DNA from: Hemileia vastatrix
Lineage: Eukaryota; Basidiomycota; Pucciniomycetes; Pucciniales; Zaghouaniaceae
Assembly: GCA_030280995.1 (NCBI GenBank)
Contig: JASXTE010000001.1
Span: forward strand, 9,519,001-9,583,000
Length of the DNA stretch: 64,000 nt
Direction of reading: 5' to 3'
Shown here one piece after another: positions 32,789-44,350 of this stretch. The number at the start of each line of letters is the position of its first letter. Positions within the stretch are counted from its first letter, which is position 1. A program made the translations under genes and the position numbers. Below the pieces are notes generated by a model, which was not told where the DNA came from, did not search any database, and saw only the letters and a program-made list of their open reading frames with translations.

Positions 32789-34290
32789 TGTCAGCCTGTA
32801 TATCCCCAGGACTGAGTAAAAACTACTTATAAGTTATGTTAAACACATGAACTATACATTGGAATAATACTTAAGAGTACACAAACAGTATATATAAGTA
32901 AAATTATGATAATATACAAAATATGCCATTATAACACCTTATATACATACATATATCCACCTTTTATAATTCTTATGTACTTAATATTAAGTTTTAATAT
33001 GTTAGGGTAATCTTAAGAACCTTAAGTATAAGGCTACATAATTTTTAAGTACACTTAAAGCTGTTATTTTCACTATTTTATGCAAAAAACAAGAAATGCG
33101 CTTTATTTCACTTAAACGTTGACTATATGTGCTATAAAATTGAGAATATCAAAAATGCGCTTTGACAGATCAATTTGTCTCATTTAGGACTATTGATTTG
33201 GCTATTTAAATGTATAAAAATAACACTTTTCAAATTTGGTGTTTTTTATGCCAGAAATGGCTTCTGTGTACTGGCCACATACTGCCTGCTTTTTTCCCAT
33301 GTGAATAGCTTCATTTTTAGCAAAGTTAGCTTTTTCACACTATAATCACCCCAAATTCTACACCCACTGTGGGGAAACACACTAAAATAGGCAACAGGCG
33401 ATTATTTAGTGTCCTAGCTTAATTAATAATGCATTGACCCTGTTTATATGCACTAATTTCATTAATAGCCTCACTCTTGGCGTCTTATTTCATCACCACG
33501 CTTAAATTCGCCTAATTTTAGTAAAGGATTTACCCGTGCAAGCTCCTGCCAAGGACTGCATGTAGTTACCCCACATCTCACACTCTTTTTTGAGTTTTTG
33601 GGTGGTTTCTCAGTCAATATTGGTTATTTTTGGATGGTAATTTCACATAGTATAATGTCAGGATTAGCCCCTCCATTTCTAAAGTCAATTTCTCTTATTA
33701 TTAAGCTATTATTAACCTTAAAAAAGTCTCCTTTACTCTTTTATTGTATTGTTTTATACGCATATACTCTCTTTTTGTCTTTTTCTTTAATTTTGATGGA
33801 TTTCCTTTATTATTACAGGATTTTGACAGTTTTTATTTGTCTAAATATGTCATGGGTTACTAGGGATGTTGATGTGCAGGTCTATTAGTTGTTTTGAGGC
33901 GTCATTAACTGTGTATTGGATGGTACATCAAGGGAATCATTGGGGAATTCAGTGTGTATAAAAGGAGGAGGTTTTTGGGTCTTGTTTCTTCATTCTTTAT
34001 CATTTACAATTTAACCAATATAACCAATTAAATCACAATACATATAAATTAGTACTTTTATAAGACTTTTGAATAGTATCTGAATTATAAAATCTTTTTT
34101 TCTACCAACTACAAAGATTGTAAGCCATATATAAAATTAGTGAGAATTATATTACTGAGACCTTTAATTTTGATTATATTTTACTAATTATTGGATTTAT
34201 ACTACAGTATTCATATAGGACCATTTAAATCTTCTAGACAACTGACCATTCAAGCTAGTTCACGTCCTTGTACTTGACCTCAGCCTGACA
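32789..34290 (+). repeat. 5' LTR of element D
   Basis: TGTCAGCCTG...CCTGACA, with TATAAAAGG at 33957-33965. It is followed by ATTGGGGACC, where TGG two bases in suggests the primer-binding site. A 96-codon hydrophobic frame (33598-33888) is identical in the 3' LTR (41802-42092); that identity follows from LTR duplication and is not evidence of function. Confidence 0.93.
33957..33965 (+). promoter_or_regulatory. TATA box in D LTR
   Basis: TATAAAAGG followed by AGGAGG; the identical box is in the 3' LTR at 42161-42169. Probable core promoter. Confidence 0.6.
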
Positions 34291-34473
34291 ATTGGGGACC
34301 TTTCCTCAAGAATTCTGTTGTAATCCAGTAAGTAAAAAATTTTCAAAGAAGGTACATGTAAATAAAATCCCTATAGAAATATTTGGATAATTACAACAGG
34401 TTGGGGTCACTTATATTGTGATTTCAGAAAAAGAAGCCCTGTTATATAATAAAATTGTGACATTGAATCAACA

Positions 34474-34634
34474 ATTTTACCACTAATTTAACATATAATT
34501 GTTATTAGTGGGTCTTTCAATAGACCAATTAAATTTGAGATCTTTTCAGATAAATTTTTTACCACTAATTTAACATATAATTGTTCTTAGTGGGAGTCTG
34601 TCAATAGACCAATTAAATTTGTGATCTCTGCAGA
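34474..34634 (+). repeat. Tandem duplication in the leader of D
   Basis: Two adjoining copies of about 80 bp, each containing ACCACTAATTTAACATATAA, then TTGTT.TTAGTGGG and CAATAGACCAATTAAATTTG. ACCACTAA...TTAGTGGG forms a stem in both copies. It lies between the primer-binding region and gag. Confidence 0.75.
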
Positions 34635-35040
34635 TGATAACCAATTAAAATGATTAATTGTTTTCTTTTTACAGGACTCTTAATCCCTTTTCTATTGGTT
34701 TGTAAAATTCATTCATATTAGAAAAAGAGTCTTACTGACAGTTTTTTTTAAATATAAAATCATGGCTACATATTGTAGACCAGATAAATCAAGTGACCAC
34801 ATAAAAGCATATTTAACTTTTGGCACTTAGAAATTCACTTCATACCTATAAGTAAGCAATATAATTGTCTTCAGGTATTGATAAATACTGATAAAACTCC
34901 TTTTTGAAGTTTTTCATATCTAAACTTTCAATTCTTTAAATTCCATGTAAACATGTGTGACAACAATGACATTGTAAGTAATAAGGAAAAACCTTATAAC
35001 TTAAGAACTAGAGCTGAAAGACCTGTTACAGGACATTCAA

Positions 35041-35487
35041 ATGGAGGGTCAAGAATCACCAATAATAAACAACACCCCACCAATTTCCCTGGAGGAAAGG
35101 GAAAAACTCTTAAAACAAGTGTCAATAAAGAAGTCCAAAAACACATTGCAAGAGCAAATTCATTCCCTCTCAACCCTACTGAATACCCTAACAATAAGAG
35201 TAAACAATATGGTAGACCAGATCAACAATCTGGAGAAAAGGGCGGCACAGGGATTTATAGAAGTCAACCAGGCTTTAGTGGATATAAGGTCTCATCAACA
35301 ACCAGTGGCACCAAATACCACAGCAACACCTCCAGCCCCAGAAGAGGACCAAAAAATAACAGTCAGCAAATGGAAGTGGGATTGGTATGCCCAAAACTAC
35401 AACAACCCTCCTCAAAAGGGATCCAGCAGTCACCCTTACAGGGGAAAGGCAAGGAGAGGCAGGGGAAGTGGGATAAGACCTTGGTGA
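35041..35487 (+). CDS. Overlapping gag-region ORF1 of element D (coiled-coil, ends in RPW)
   Basis: 148 codons. A coiled-coil stretch at about residues 30-80 (LQEQIHSLSTLLNTL, VNNMVDQINNLEKR) is followed by a Pro-rich linker, VSKWKWDWYAQNY at about 110 and a basic end (HPYRGKARRGRG) before RPW-stop. The homologue in C (6511-7119) keeps the coiled coil, W-x-WDW, HPY-x-G and PW-stop although most other residues differ. The conserved ORF1-specific motifs argue that this frame is translated. It is fully overlapped by the other gag frame. Confidence 0.65.
   Translation: MEGQESPIINNTPPISLEEREKLLKQVSIKKSKNTLQEQIHSLSTLLNTLTIRVNNMVDQINNLEKRAAQGFIEVNQALVDIRSHQQPVAPNTTATPPAPEEDQKITVSKWKWDWYAQNYNNPPQKGSSSHPYRGKARRGRGSGIRPW
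35442..35448 (+). promoter_or_regulatory. Candidate -1 frameshift site in D
   Basis: G GGA AAG in phase with ORF1 (GGA 35443-35445, AAG 35446-35448), 37 nt before the ORF1 stop. It is close in protein position to A AAA AAC in C (both just after HPY-x-G). It fits X XXY YYZ; a final G is less efficient in known eukaryotic sites. Confidence 0.35.
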
Positions 35488-35756
35488 GTCATCCAACTTC
35501 TTATGTTCAATTGTATCAACCTAACAATGAATTACTTATAGGTAATGAGATTGATAAGGAAATATTGGATATTATTGATAATGATTTAAAAGATTATTCA
35601 TTTGAAAAAAATATGTTAAACTTGTCTTTGCACAAAGACAATGTAGATAGTTTTATTGATCACCAGGATAATGCTATTAATATAAAATTGGAATCAAATT
35701 ATGAGTCTTCTGAGTTTGACACAGAAAAAATAGAATATTTTTTAAAATAAAATCTA

Positions 35757-36746
35757 ATGGAATCAAAGATAATAAGTAAATTATTATTGAGAATTGAAGA
35801 ATTGGAAGAGTTCTTAAAAGAGTCAAACAATAATACAGAAAAGGTATTATTACAGCTAACACCATCATTGAGTGCAACAGCCAATAGATTAAAAATTATT
35901 GAAAATTCAAATAATGAATTAATCAATGAGAATAAAAGCTTAAAATCTGAGATTTGAAATTTAGAAAATAAATAGGAACACTCTCAGAATATTATGCCTA
36001 CCATTGAGGGACATGTTAAATTATCTTTTTCAAATATAAATGATACTCTAACTCATGTACCTGTAATACAAGATAGGTTACAAAGAGTGGAAATAGAAGT
36101 AGCAAACATGTTGAAAAATACTGAAAGAATAAAAGATAACACTTCTTATGTAGCAAGAGTACCTTTTTTCATGAAACATGCAAATGAAACACCAATGATG
36201 GAACATGAACATAGTATCATGGGCTCTGAGAATAATAAGTCAGTAAAAGATGAAATAAATGATCATCTTTCTAAAGTAAGTGAATTACTCAATATTCCTC
36301 AGGTTAGGGAAGCAAAAACTAGCCAAAAGAACTGGCCTAAGTTAGATCAGTACCCTTCTTTTGACAGGGATTCAAAATCTGATTGGCAACAATTCATACA
36401 AAGAATTGATAACTTAAAATTTTCATACAAATTACCTGATGAAGAAATTACTTCAAAGTTAATATCTTTATTTACAGATGTGGCCTTATTATGGTTTGAA
36501 TCTGTATTGAGTGAGGGAATTAATTACTCCTGGAATGAATGGAAGGCACTAATTGAAAGGCAATATGGTGGCCCAAAATTTAGAATCACTCAACAAAGAT
36601 TGTATGAAAGGGCCAGATATAATCCAAATGCTGGAGATAAACCCATGGTCTTCTTAATGAATTTAATAAAAATCATGAAAGCTATGGATCCAAAAATGGA
36701 TTATGAAGAGTGGAAAGAAAATATAATATACAAATTGCCTATATAA
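35757..36746 (+). pseudogene. Gag (capsid) of element D, interrupted
   Basis: Continuation of the pol-phase frame: 35757-35957, stops TGA 35955 and TAG 35973, then 35994-36746. It contains coiled coil (LLLRIEELEEFLKES), LDQYPSFDRDSKSDWQQF and the capsid-like core (WFESVLSEG, W..LI..QYGG, ERARYNPNAGDKPMVF) common to gypsy Gag. A TAA at 36744-36746 follows KLPI; after it the frame stays open into pol. Confidence 0.8.
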
Positions 36747-36875
36747 GTTAGAGACATTATTGTAGCTAGAACTAAAACCATCAGAGATACCTCTGGGTTC
36801 ATTAATATATGCAATGAGATATTATTAAACCACAAATATGAAACCAAGTATAACAATTACAGACAAAGTGTTGAT

Positions 36876-38969
36876 GTGGTAAAACCTACTACAAGTAAAT
36901 TACCAGTGGAGAAGAAAAGACCTTCAGCGCCCCTTGTCCCTAAAAGACAAGAGAATAACACTTGTTTTAAATGTAATGAGCCTTGGGTTAAGGGTCACAC
37001 GTGTAAGAAAAGAATAAATGTTATTGAAACCTCACAGAATTCTGAAACAAGTAATCATGAAGATGAGAATGTGGAATCCAGTGAGGATTGCAAAAGAAAC
37101 ATATCTTACAGTGATGATGAAAATGAGATATTTGTATTAGAACAGGATATAATGTTCCTGAATGATGCTATACCTCATACAGACACATCTTTAACTTCCA
37201 TTGAGGAAGCTGAAATAATTAAAGATGTAACTCATGATACTTACAAAATAACACCTATCAGAGCACCTGTTATTATATGTGGAAAAGAAATGAATGCCAT
37301 TCTTGACACTGGGGCTGCAGGTAGTGTAGTTTCTATTAATACATTAATGAAACTTGACAGTAAGTATAAGGAAAAACTAGAACCTGTTCAAACAAAGAAC
37401 TGGAGAGATTTTGGCTCAGTATTAAATCCAATTGGCAAATACAATACTGCTGTATTCTTTAAATATAATAATGGATATGTTAGAGCAGTTTGTGAATTTT
37501 TAGTAATGGATAATAAAAATTTTAGTGATTGGTTTATTATTGGCAATGACTTATTGACAAAATTTGGAATTAAACTAGATCCTGCAAATAGTTGCTTCAC
37601 TATAGGTGTGAATGGTAAGAGAAAATTTAAAATATGTTCTGAAAACTCAGTATATACCATTTCTCCTAGAGAAGAACAACTGCAAGGTGGAAGAACCACC
37701 ACTGAAATGGTTGAATTGGATAATGAAATCCAAAAGACCTCTTTCAGTCCTCAACTCTCAAAAATTGAAGAAGAAAATATTTTGAGATTTATTAAATCAT
37801 ATCCTATGGCATTTTCTCATGGTTCAAATGAACTAAGATGGGTCAAAGACCATGAGATGAAAATCTCTTTAAGTTTTGATTTGGATAATATTCCTGGCAG
37901 CTTGAAAAAGAAACCTTACCCAGCTTCTCCTGCAAAAAGGAAAGATATTGAAGACAACATAAAAATGTTGTTAGAAATGGGTATTGTTGAAAAAGCAGAC
38001 AAAACACCTAAGTATTGTGTTATTTCACCAGTATTAATCTCTTATGAAAAAGATAAGGCAAGATTATGCAGTGATTATAGAGCTCTGAATACATACACAG
38101 TAAATGATATTTACCCTCTACCAAGGATAGCTTCTATCCATGCTACTTTACAAGGAGAAAAATATATTTCCTGTCTGGATGGAAACAAAGGTTACCACCA
38201 GATTCCTGTGGAAAGAAATTCTCAAAATTACTTATTAATAACCAGACATATGGGTATATATAAGTATGTGAGAATGCCATTTGGCCCAAAGAATGCGCCT
38301 TCAGTCTTCCAAAAATTGATGGATAGTGTTTTTCATCAGGAAATGGTTGAAGGATGGCTATTGGTCTATATTGATGACATCATAGTGTTTTCAAAAACAT
38401 ATGATGAACATTTAAATCACCTGAAAAGATTCTTTCAAAGGATGGATGAAATTAATATGACAATTGCATTAAAGAAATGTAAACTTGGATTTCAATCCTT
38501 GAAAGTACTTGGTCATGTTGTATTTGGATTACAAATTTGTGTTGACCAGAATAATGTGGCAGCAATTAAAAACATTGGTATACCTAAAAATGTAAAAGAG
38601 GCTCAAAGTTTTTTGGGTATGTGTGGATATTATAGACAATATATAAAAAATTACCAATCCATTGCAGCTCCTTTAACAACATTAATCAGGAAAAATGAGG
38701 CTTTCATTTGGAATGATGAAAGACAACATGCCTTTAATAAATTAAGGGAATGTTTAATGTCAGCTCCAATATTGGGACTTCCAGATTTCACCCTACCTTT
38801 TATCTTGTACACTGATGCAAGTTTCATAGGTTTAGGTGCTGCTTTACAGCAGAAACAGATAATAAATGGAAAATTATCTGAAGTATTTATCTGTTATATA
38901 TCCAGAACCTTAAGAAAAACAGAATTAAGGTATGTTTCCACACAGCTAGAATGTTTAGCCGTGGTGTGA
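36876..38969 (+). pseudogene. Pol of element D: zinc knuckle, protease, reverse transcriptase, RNase H start
   Basis: 697 codons from the first ATG; the frame is open upstream to 36747. Zinc knuckle CFKCNEPWVKGHTC near residue 31; retropepsin AILDTGAAGSVVS near 140 with the DTGA triad intact; RT from about 370 with LCSDYRALN, YPLPRI, RMPFGPKNAPSVFQK and the catalytic VYIDDIIVFSK near 497; RNase H starting LYTDASFIGLGAAL near 645 and QLECLAVV at the end. A TGA at 38967-38969 replaces a codon that is Trp in most relatives (VVWA), so RNase H is cut. All seen catalytic residues are intact, which fits recent activity. Confidence 0.9.
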
Positions 38970-40448
38970 GCTTCGGAGAAGCTTCATTACTATCTGGAAG
39001 ACCAGAAGTTTGAGCTTATAACAGATTGCAGTGAAGTAAAATCATTACTAAACATGAAAACACCTAATAGGCACATGTTTAGATGGCAACTAGCTGTACA
39101 AGAGTACATAGGAAGAATGACAATCACTCATAGAGCAGGAACATTGCATTCTAATGTGGATTTATTATCCAGAAGTCCTTTGCCAAATGATGCTGACAAC
39201 CCAGCTTATGTACCTGAAAATGAGGTTATACATATATTTGGGATTTATATAGTGGACTTAGAGGAAGAATTTATGCAAACTATATTGGAAAATTATTCAT
39301 CTGATAAAGATTTGACTAAACTATCTACCATTCTAAATGATCCAACAAATGCCTCCATGAGTGCATTGATTAAAACCTTACCTCTAAAGTATAGAAATGC
39401 GTTGGAAAAAGGTAAACTGTCAATTGAAGATGGATATATATATTACTGGAAAAAGCTAAGCAATGTAATAGTAATACCACCTTCTATGAAAGAGTTAATG
39501 TTAAGTACTTGTCATGATGACATCTTAGCTGGTCATTTTGATTTTAACAAAACATTAACTAGAGTTAAAAACACAGCCTGGTGGATAAACATGAAAGAAG
39601 ATGTACAAAAATGCATTGAAACATGTGACTCTTGTCAGAAATCTAAAAGATTAACTGGGAAGAGAGCTGGGTTGTTACAACAAATAGAGCAGCCAAAAGC
39701 TCCATGGGAAATAATAAACATGGATTTTGTAACTGGCTTGCCATTAGCAGGAAAAGAATGTTTCAATTCTTGCTGGGTAATAGTAGATAGATTAACAAAA
39801 ATGTGTAAATTTATCCCTACCCATAAAGAGGTATCTGCAAAAGACTTGGCATTATTATGGTGGACTCAGATGATGAATACTGCTTGGTTCCCTAAAGCCA
39901 TAATCTCTGACAGAGACCCTAAATTCACTTGAGAGTTCTGGACATCTTTGATGGAAGTATCAGGTTGTCAATTGAAATTGTCTACAGCACACCATCCACA
40001 AACTGATGGGCTGGCTGAGAGAATGATACAAACTCTAGAAGACATGATCAGAAGATATTGTGCCTTTGGATTGGAATACAAAGACAATGAGAAATTCAAA
40101 CATGACTGGGTAACATTAATTCCTGGCCTTGAATTTGCTTATAACAGCACAACTCATTCTGTAACAGAGAAGAAACCATTTGAACTCTGGCTGGGATACG
40201 TACCAAATACCCCAGTAAATCATTTAAATAAATTACCAAGGTTAGATATACACCCTGGTACTAAGTCCTTTATTCATATGCAACAAATGTGTAGAAAGTA
40301 TGCAGAAGAATGCATCCAAAAAGCATTTGAATATGAAAAGAAAAGGTGGGATAAATCTCATAAAGAATTTGAATTCAAAAAGGGAGATGAAGTCCTTATA
40401 TCAACACTACATTTTAACTTACAAGGTAATGTTAAATTGTTAAATTAA
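38970..40448 (+). pseudogene. RNase H end and integrase of element D
   Basis: Same frame as pol after the TGA: LITDCSEVKSLLNMK (last RNase H Asp), then 39054-39932 and 39948-40448 split by a TGA at 39930-39932. The integrase shows HHCC (CHDDILAGHF, CETCDSCQ), D in INMDFVTG, D in ISDRDPKF and E in LAERMIQTLEDM. The frame ends at 40446-40448, where the 8-bp direct duplication GTTAAATT GTTAAATT (40431-40446) throws it out of phase; homologous residues continue in the frame at 40484. Confidence 0.9.
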
Positions 40449-40810
40449 AGGATCCCTTTGAAGGACCTTTTGTAGTAAACAAAATGGTAGGTAATAATGC
40501 AGTGGAAGTCATATTATATGCTCCATATGATAGGAAACATCCAGTTCTCCCTATCTCATTATTGAAACCTTACCATGCAAATGATCCTGACTTATTTCCA
40601 AAAAGAAGGGGAAGGCCTAAAAAGCAACCTGAAGAAATTGTGGAAAAAGCAGAGATTGAAAAAATACACAAGAAAAGAATCCTTACTAAAGAAAAAGGAA
40701 CTGAGTATTTACTAAGATTTAAAGTGAAATCAAATGAATTTAATAAATGGATACCTGAAAAAGAAATTTCTAATTTATCCACCCTTCTAAAAAAATTTAA
40801 ACAGAAATAA
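40449..40810 (+). pseudogene. Integrase C-terminus with chromodomain (element D)
   Basis: The frame shifted by two relative to pol, as expected from an 8-bp insertion. GPFVVNKMVGNNAVEV (GPF motif) starts before the first ATG at 40484. Next are HPVLPISLLKPY, a basic KRRGRPKK patch and the chromodomain-like block AEIEKIHKKRIL, EYLLRFKVK, WIPEKEISN, LLKKFKQK. It closely matches the C-terminus of C (about 9830-10185). Confidence 0.85.
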
Positions 40811-40992
40811 ATTTCTGTTCAACCAGCTGAGAGGTTAAAAGACCAGTACTAATAATATTTTATTATGTTTTATTTCTTTAAAGTATAATCTTTAATGCTA
40901 CAGAATTAATCTGAATACCTGAAAATTACAAATAAATAAATAAAATGTATAACTTATCATTTTTTTTATTGTTTTTTTTTTGGGTGGGCGAG

Positions 40993-42494
40993 TGTCAACC
41001 TGTATATCCCCAGGACTGAGTAAAAACTACTTATAAGTTATGTTAAATACATGAACTATACATGGGAATAATAATTAAGAGTACACAAACAGTATATATA
41101 AGTAAAATTATGATAATATACAAAATATGCCATTATAACACCTTATATACACGCATATATCCACCTTTTATAGTTCTTATGTACTTAATATTAAGTTGGA
41201 ATATTTTAGGGTAATCTTAAGAGCCTTAAGTATAAGGCTACATAATTTTTAAGTACACTTAAAGCTGTTATATTCATTGTTTTACGCAAAAAACAAGAAA
41301 TGCGCTTTATTTCACTTAAACGTTGACTATATGTGCTATAAAATTGAGAATATCAAAAATGCGCTTTGACAGATCAATTTGTCTCATTTAGGACTATTGA
41401 TTTGGCTATTTAAATGTATAAAAATAACACTTTTCAAATTTGGTGTTTTTTATGCCAGAAATGGCTTCTGTGTACTGGCCACATACTGCCTGCTTTTTTC
41501 CCATGTGAATAGCTTCATTTTTAGCAAAGTTAGCTTTTTCACACTATAATCACCCCACATTCTATTCCCACTGTGGGGAAACACACTAAAATAGGCAACA
41601 GGCACTTATTTAGTGTCCTAGCTTAATTAATAATGCATTGACCCTGTTTATATGCACTAATTTCATTAATAGCCTCACTCTTGGCGTCTTATTTCATCAC
41701 CACGCTTAAATTCGCCTAATTTTAGTAAAGGATTTACCCGTGCAAGCTCCTGCCAAGGACTGCATGTAGTTACCCCACATCTCACACTCTTTTTTGAGTT
41801 TTTGGGTGGTTTCTCAGTCAATATTGGTTATTTTTGGATGGTAATTTCACATAGTATAATGTCAGGATTAGCCCCTCCATTTCTAAAGTCAATTTCTCTT
41901 ATTATTAAGCTATTATTAACCTTAAAAAAGTCTCCTTTACTCTTTTATTGTATTGTTTTATACGCATATACTCTCTTTTTGTCTTTTTCTTTAATTTTGA
42001 TGGATTTCCTTTATTATTACAGGATTTTGACAGTTTTTATTTGTCTAAATATGTCATGGGTTACTAGGGATGTTGATGTGCAGGTCTATTAGTTGTTTTG
42101 AGGCGTCATTAACTGTGTATTGGATGGTACATCAAGGGAATCATTGGGGAATTCAGTGTGTATAAAAGGAGGAGGTTTTTGGGTCTTGTTTCTTCATTCT
42201 TTATCATTTACAATTTAACCAATATAACCAATTAAATCACAATACATATAAATTAGTACTTTTATAAGACTTTTGAATAGTATCTGAATTATAAAATCTT
42301 TTTTTCTACCAACTACAAAGATTGTAAGCCATATATAAAATTAGTGAGAATTATATTACTGAGACCTTTAATTTTGATTATATTTTACTACTTATTGGAT
42401 TTATACTACAGTATTCATATAGGACCATTTAAATCTTCTAGACAACTGACCATTCAAGCTAGTTCACGTCCTTGTACTTGACCTCAGCCTGACA
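40993..42494 (+). repeat. 3' LTR of element D
   Basis: 1502 bp, TGTCAACCTG...CCTGACA. It is preceded by a T-run and GGGTGGGCGAG, a weak polypurine tract, and followed by target duplication AATGT. Confidence 0.93.
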
Positions 42495-42524
42495 AATGTT
42501 GCTGCAAATAGCAGTGACTTTGGC

Positions 42525-44064
42525 TTTCTCTCAGCCAGGTTCTTCCTGGCTGGGAGAAAAAAAAAAGATAAAAAAAATTAGCAAAAAATTAAAATAAAAA
42601 TAAAAATAAAGAAAAAAATTAGCAGCTCCATTCCTTTAATAAAATGAGATGAAAAATTAGAATTTTATCTTGTTATTGTTTTAAAAATTTGTAGCTGGTG
42701 TCAAACCAGGAAAAGGTTAACTGATAAAACCCTATCAGCCACAAATTAAATAAAAATAAACCCCTGTAAATTATCAATAAAAATTATTCAAACCATTGTG
42801 TTTTGGCAATTTCAAAAAGTATATATTAGCAAGTATAGATAGGCAAAGTAGTTAGCAGTAAACCACTAATCTTAATATTAGATTAAGTAAGAATGAAAAT
42901 ACAATGCTTTGAGGAAATATTTGATGCGCTCTAGATATGTAATTCAAACAGATATCAGATGGTATTAATATATATACCAGTAAGAAGTTCTAGAAGGAGC
43001 CTTGTAATTTCTTTCAAAGGCATCCAAAACAAGACCAAAGCCCTACCCTCTTCCCAATAATCTATTTACAGTCCTGCACTGAGTACATCATTCCAGCTGA
43101 CACTAAACCTAATTATTTCAAACAAGTCCCCATCTTCACTCTTTTTAGGGGAATGATTCATTCTACAATCAGGAAGTAAGCTTTCATTCTAGATCATACA
43201 CAAATTACATGTTGATCACCTTGGTGGCTTTGAAGATAGATAAGTGAGCATCTTTGTGAGAGAAAGGACTAATTTGATATACAGAAAATCTCCATCATAT
43301 GAGATATATGCAGCAATAGTATATCTCTTTTGGTGATATAGTTATGGTAACCGAAAGGCTATATCAAAGGTAACTTTCTTTCACAAAGGCAATTGTTAAG
43401 GGAGATGCCAATCAACCAGAAATTAAATTATAGGATAGAAAAATGGTTGTAAGATAATGTGAGCAATAGATTTTAAATTTCAGATAAGGAGAAAAGATCT
43501 TCAGCTCTTTCCCAGCCAGGAAGAATCTAGCTGGGAGAGAACAAAAAAGAAATAGCACAACTCACCTTAAAAAATGGACCAAATTCATTGCAACTAGAAG
43601 TGACTTTGGTTCTCTCCCAGCCAGGTTCTTCCTGGCTGGGAGAGAACAGAAAAAAGGAAAAATAAAAAAATTTAGCACAACTCACCAAAAACAAACAGCC
43701 CAAGTTGCTGAAACTAACAGTAAATGTGGTTCTCTCCCAGCCAAGAAGCGCCTGGCTGGGAGAGAACAAAAAAAATTACAAACAAACAAATTAGAAAAAA
43801 GGAAAAATAAAGAAATAAAGAAATAAAGAAATTTACCACAACTCACCTGAAACAAACAACCAAAGTTGCTTCAACTAGCAGCAACTACAGTTCTCCCCCA
43901 GCCAGGTGGAACCTGGCTGTGAGAGAACAAAAAATAAAAATATAAAAGATATAAAAGAAAAAAAAAGAAATAGTTCAACTAACCATTAACAAAAGACCAA
44001 AGTCACTGCAAATAGCAGTGACTTTGGCTCTCTCCCAGCTCGGAAGAACCTGGCTGGGAGAGAA
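42525..44064. repeat. Satellite of stem-loop units
   Basis: Stem-loops with CTCCCAGCCAGG / CCTGGCTGGGAG arms at 42525-42557, 43507-43539, 43611-43645, 43731-43766, 43890-43927 and 44028-44064, plus 32691-32722 left of D. The regular part has a period of about 105-160 bp. Each unit reads: stem-loop, GAACA, A-rich tract, TTAGCACAACTCACC, AAACAA..GACCAAAGT, TGC..CAACTAGCAG, CTTTGG, stem-loop. The 42660-43490 interval is unrelated, gene-free sequence that contains GGTGATATAGTTATGG-type text only. Confidence 0.85.
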
Positions 44065-44261
44065 CAAAACAAAAAGTATAAAAAAAGAATTAGAAAATCA
44101 GCACCAAAAAATACTGGACTAACCTTTAACAAACAATTAAACAGCCCCTTGTTTCTGGGGAAGAAGATTCATCTTTTAAACTTAAGGCTTTCATGTATTT
44201 CAATTGTCAGAACTTTAAGATTTAATAATGCAAGCTCTTTACTATTTAAATTAATAGAACA

Positions 44262-44348
44262 AATGTGCTTCCTTCAGGTATTTATGAGGGTTCAAGTGGG
44301 GTTTATTAGTTTTACCCCCCACCAACAATAATATCTTTTGGAAGATGT
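44262..44348 (+). repeat. Left copy of a direct repeat flanking element E
   Basis: TTTATTAGTTTTACCCCCCACC, AACAATAATA, GAAGATGT ending exactly where E begins. The right copy (56366-56440) has TTTTATTAGTTATTGCCCCCCC, ACCAACAATAATAG and GAAGATGT starting exactly where E ends. About 80% alike over 70 bp, far longer than a normal target duplication. Confidence 0.7.
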
Positions 44349-44350
44349 TA

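Larger units (their letters stand above)
34953..35750 (+). pseudogene. Gag-region ORF of element D, frame of pol
   Basis: 265 codons from ATG 34953 (MCDNNDIVSNKEKPYNLRTR...) to a TAA at 35748-35750. The frame continues beyond the stop through 35757-35957 and 35994-36746 in the same phase, so the real Gag is longer and the TAA is a lesion. The part after WDKTLVS matches C ORF2 (after QKTLVS) in position; the first part is Ser/Gly/Arg-rich. ORF1 (35041-35487) lies wholly inside it in the +1 frame, so this stretch codes in two frames or is reached by frameshifting at 35442-35448. Confidence 0.65.
32789..42494 (+). mobile_element. Element D: chromodomain Ty3/gypsy retrotransposon, full length, recently inserted
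   Basis: LTRs 32789-34290 and 40993-42494, both 1502 bp and nearly identical (roughly 20 differences by eye, most in the first 600 bp). There is a perfect AATGT target duplication at 32784-32788 and 42495-42499. The interior holds a two-frame gag region and one pol frame with CX2C-type knuckle, protease, RT, RNase H, integrase and chromodomain. Stops at 35748, 35955, 35973, 36744, 38967 and 39930 and an 8-bp duplication at 40431-40446 prevent full translation. C (4905-11019) is a rearranged relative. Confidence 0.95.

Noticed and set aside
33598..33888. 96-codon hydrophobic ORF identical in both D LTRs (also 41802-42092)
   Set aside because: Identity is explained by LTR duplication in a young insertion; no motif and no conservation in the C LTR.
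42525..44064. tRNA or small structured RNA genes in the stem-loop satellite
   Set aside because: Each unit has one hairpin only, no cloverleaf and no A/B box; tandem satellite fits better.
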